A stretch of DNA of 64,000 bases from Nibribacter ruber (GTDB lineage Bacteria > Bacteroidota > Bacteroidia > Cytophagales > Hymenobacteraceae): NCBI RefSeq assembly GCF_009913235.1, contig NZ_CP047897.1, positions 4,029,001 to 4,093,000 on the forward strand, given 5' to 3'. The notes below the pieces were generated by a model. That model was not told where the DNA came from and ran no database searches. It saw only the letters and a list, made by a program, of their open reading frames with translations. Below are positions 62,189 to 64,000 of the stretch, piece by piece. The stretch's first letter is position 1; each line of letters starts with the position of its first letter. The position numbers and the translations under genes are program-made.

Positions 62189-63514
62189 ATGGAATATGAA
62201 GTAAGAAAAGCCGAAGGCAAGTTAGGCATCCTCATCCCGGGCCTGGGCGCGGTGGCCACCACCTTGATTGCCGGCGTAGAAGCCGTGAAGAAGGGCATCT
62301 CGCAACCCATTGGCTCCCTCACGCAAATGGGCAGAATACGCCTGGGCAAGCGCACCGAAGGCCGTCATCCGCTCATCAAGGATTTCGTACCGCTGGCCAA
62401 CCTGGAAGACATCGTCTTCGGGGGCTGGGACGTGTACGCCGACAACGTGTTTGAAGCCGCCATGCACGCCAAGGTGCTGGAACCGATGCTTTTGCACGCC
62501 GTGAAGCCGGAATTGGAAGCGCTTCAACCCATGAAGGCCGTTTTTGATAAATCCTACGCCAAGAACCTGGACGGTACCCACGTGAAAGAGGGTGCTCATA
62601 AGATGGAGCTGGCAGAGGCTCTTATGGAAGACATTAGAAACTTCAAAGAAGAACATGGCTGTGACCGTCTGGTGATGGTGTGGTGCGGTTCTACTGAGAA
62701 ATACATTGAGCCTTCTGCCGTTCACCAAACCATTGAGGCCTTTGAAGAAGGCTTGCTCAACAATGATCCCGCCATTGCGCCCAGCATGATTTATGCTTAT
62801 GCCGCCGTGAAGATGGGCGTGCCCTTCGCCAACGGAGCCCCTAACTTAACGGTAGACATCCCAGCCATTATAGAACTGGCCAAGGAGCATGAAATTGCCA
62901 TTTCGGGTAAGGACTTTAAAACCGGTCAGACGCTCATGAAAACCATCTTGGCCCCTGGTCTGCACGCCAGAGCCTTGGGCGTACGGGGTTGGTTCTCGTC
63001 TAACATCCTGGGTAACCGCGATGGCTACGTACTGGACGACCCGGACAATTTCAAGACCAAGGAAGTCTCCAAACTGAGCGTGCTGGATGAGATCTTCAAG
63101 CCAGAGTCCAACCCAGAACTCTACGGAGACATGTACCACAAGGTGCGCATCAACTACTATCCGCCGCACGGCGACAACAAAGAAAGCTGGGACAACATTG
63201 ACATCTTCGGGTGGTTGGGCTACCAGATGCAGATCAAAATCAACTTCCTTTGCCGTGACTCTATCTTGGCCGCGCCGTTGGTATTGGACCTAGCTTTGTT
63301 CTCAGACCTCGCCCAACGAGCCAACATGAGCGGCATCCAGGAATGGCTGTCCTTCTACTATAAATCGCCGCAGACCGCCGAAGGCCTCGCCCCCGAGCAT
63401 GACATCTTCAAGCAGCTCATGAAACTGCAGAACACCCTGCGCCACATGATGGGCGAAGATCTAATCACCCACCTGGGCCTTGACTACTACCAAGAACTGA
63501 TGGAAAGCCTGTAG
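62189..63514 (+). CDS. ino1: myo-Inositol-1-phosphate synthase
   Basis: 441 residues. Converts glucose 6-phosphate to inositol 3-phosphate with NAD+. N-terminal NAD motif LIPGLGAVATTLIAGV, then DIVFGGWDVYADN, LVMVWCGSTEKY, GVPFANGAPNLTVD, the core DFKTGQTLMKTILAP and LGVRGWFSSNILGNRDG, and KVRINYYPPHGDNKESWDN. The catalytic Lys are in GKDFKTGQT and the CRDS segment. It ends directly at the next ATG, so it is coupled to the PgpA-family gene. Confidence 0.94.
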   Translation: MEYEVRKAEGKLGILIPGLGAVATTLIAGVEAVKKGISQPIGSLTQMGRIRLGKRTEGRHPLIKDFVPLANLEDIVFGGWDVYADNVFEAAMHAKVLEPMLLHAVKPELEALQPMKAVFDKSYAKNLDGTHVKEGAHKMELAEALMEDIRNFKEEHGCDRLVMVWCGSTEKYIEPSAVHQTIEAFEEGLLNNDPAIAPSMIYAYAAVKMGVPFANGAPNLTVDIPAIIELAKEHEIAISGKDFKTGQTLMKTILAPGLHARALGVRGWFSSNILGNRDGYVLDDPDNFKTKEVSKLSVLDEIFKPESNPELYGDMYHKVRINYYPPHGDNKESWDNIDIFGWLGYQMQIKINFLCRDSILAAPLVLDLALFSDLAQRANMSGIQEWLSFYYKSPQTAEGLAPEHDIFKQLMKLQNTLRHMMGEDLITHLGLDYYQELMESL

Positions 63515-63967
63515 ATGATTAAAGCGCACTACCTCATTTCCTCCACGCTGGGCATTGGTTACCTAGGCAAAGGCGGCGGCACGGTAGCTGCCGTTGCCAC
63601 CTGTCTGGTCTGGTACGCCCTGCAAGCCAATGGGAATGAGGTAGTACTTTATCAAATTCTAGCCAGTTTGCTCATTACGTTGCTGGGCATTTGGTCGGCT
63701 AGTCAAGTGGAGCCATTCTGGGGCAAGGATGACAAGAAAGTGGTCATTGATGAGGTGGCCGGCATGTGCATTAGTCTTATTGCGGTGCCGTTGACCTGGC
63801 CGTACATGTTGGCGTCTTTGGTGCTGTTCCGGTTCTTTGACATTGCCAAGCCGCTCTTCATTAGAAAGGCAGAGCAGGTGAAAGGCGGGCTGGGCGTGAT
63901 GCTGGATGATGTGCTGGCCGGCATCTGTGCCAACCTGCTGCTACAGGTGGTTATTTATCTTACGTAA
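63515..63967 (+). CDS. PgpA-family lipid phosphatase
   Basis: 150 residues, about four membrane helices. Family motifs: GIGYLGKGGGTVAA, VVIDEVAGM (acidic catalytic site), FRFFDIAKP and GGLGVMLDDVLAG. In Bacteroidota inositol-lipid clusters a PgpA-like enzyme removes phosphate from phosphatidylinositol phosphate, and this gene abuts myo-inositol-phosphate synthase. That role is therefore a good inference; ordinary phosphatidylglycerophosphatase A is the alternative. Confidence 0.88.
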   Translation: MIKAHYLISSTLGIGYLGKGGGTVAAVATCLVWYALQANGNEVVLYQILASLLITLLGIWSASQVEPFWGKDDKKVVIDEVAGMCISLIAVPLTWPYMLASLVLFRFFDIAKPLFIRKAEQVKGGLGVMLDDVLAGICANLLLQVVIYLT

Positions 63968-63972
63968 AACGC

Positions 63973-64000
63973 ATGCTTACTTTTCTCAAAGCACAGACAA
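63973..64000 (+). CDS. Start of a further gene cut by the window edge
   Basis: ATG at 63973 five bases after the previous stop, giving MLTFLKAQT to the edge. Too short to name. By analogy with inositol-lipid loci it could be a GtrA-like or CDP-alcohol phosphotransferase gene. Confidence 0.4.

Overview
The window looks like chromosomal DNA of a member of the Bacteroidota, most likely the Cytophagales and probably the Hymenobacteraceae (Rufibacter, Pontibacter or Hymenobacter relatives). The genus is inference. The support is a set of lineage-typical genes (S46 dipeptidyl-peptidase, helix-hairpin-helix outer-membrane protein, SigZ, ArsI/CadI, PepSY-like lipoprotein, WapI-like immunity protein, a myo-inositol phosphate synthase/PgpA pair), TAnnTTTG-type promoter boxes ahead of several genes, and weak Shine-Dalgarno use. 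No rRNA, tRNA, CRISPR array, transposase or phage gene was found.

Layout. 0-9.5 kb: the 3' part of a secreted S46 peptidase, two coupled outer-membrane proteins, a GT39-like membrane protein coupled to an FAD amine-oxidase-fold enzyme, and the sigma factor SigZ. 9.9-14 kb: a sugar-modification operon (FdtA-type ketoisomerase, WecD-like acetyltransferase, polyprenyl-phosphate GT2, large membrane protein). 14.1-15.1 kb: a GNAT/ArsI pair that looks like organoarsenical resistance. 15.5-34.7 kb: a surface-polysaccharide locus with two asparagine-synthase-type amidotransferases around UDP-glucose dehydrogenase and UDP-xylose synthase, a NeuA/NeuB/NeuC nonulosonic acid set, a flippase, an O-acetyltransferase, several glycosyltransferases and a Wzy-like polymerase candidate. 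Its base composition changes block by block, which suggests patchwork assembly by transfer. 34.7-64 kb: housekeeping and envelope genes: TPR protein, M42 peptidase, membrane pyrophosphatase, hpt, adk, obg, grpE-dnaJ, an ABC exporter, ChaN, IscA/ErpA-type protein, a methyltransferase, dinB, tex, a two-component system, envelope lipoproteins and the start of an inositol-lipid operon cut by the window edge.

The most unusual feature is not a protein. About 22 copies of an approximately 38-bp palindrome (left arm CGTTTTTGGCCTGTTTTC, right arm GAAAACAGGCCAAAAACG) sit in the intergenic gaps of 0-14.1 kb and 36.0-62 kb, and none lies in the 22-kb polysaccharide stretch. In several copies the palindrome runs on into locus-specific flanks that are unrelated between copies yet self-complementary (62 bp perfect at 8803-8864; about 70 bp at 14042-14111). 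Some copies run into coding sequence and supply codons. Two further inverted-repeat families are placed between or beside these copies and make composite structures at 44.4-44.8, 48.6-48.9, 42.4-42.5 and 51.7-52.0 kb. I consider this repeat system the best candidate for something undescribed.
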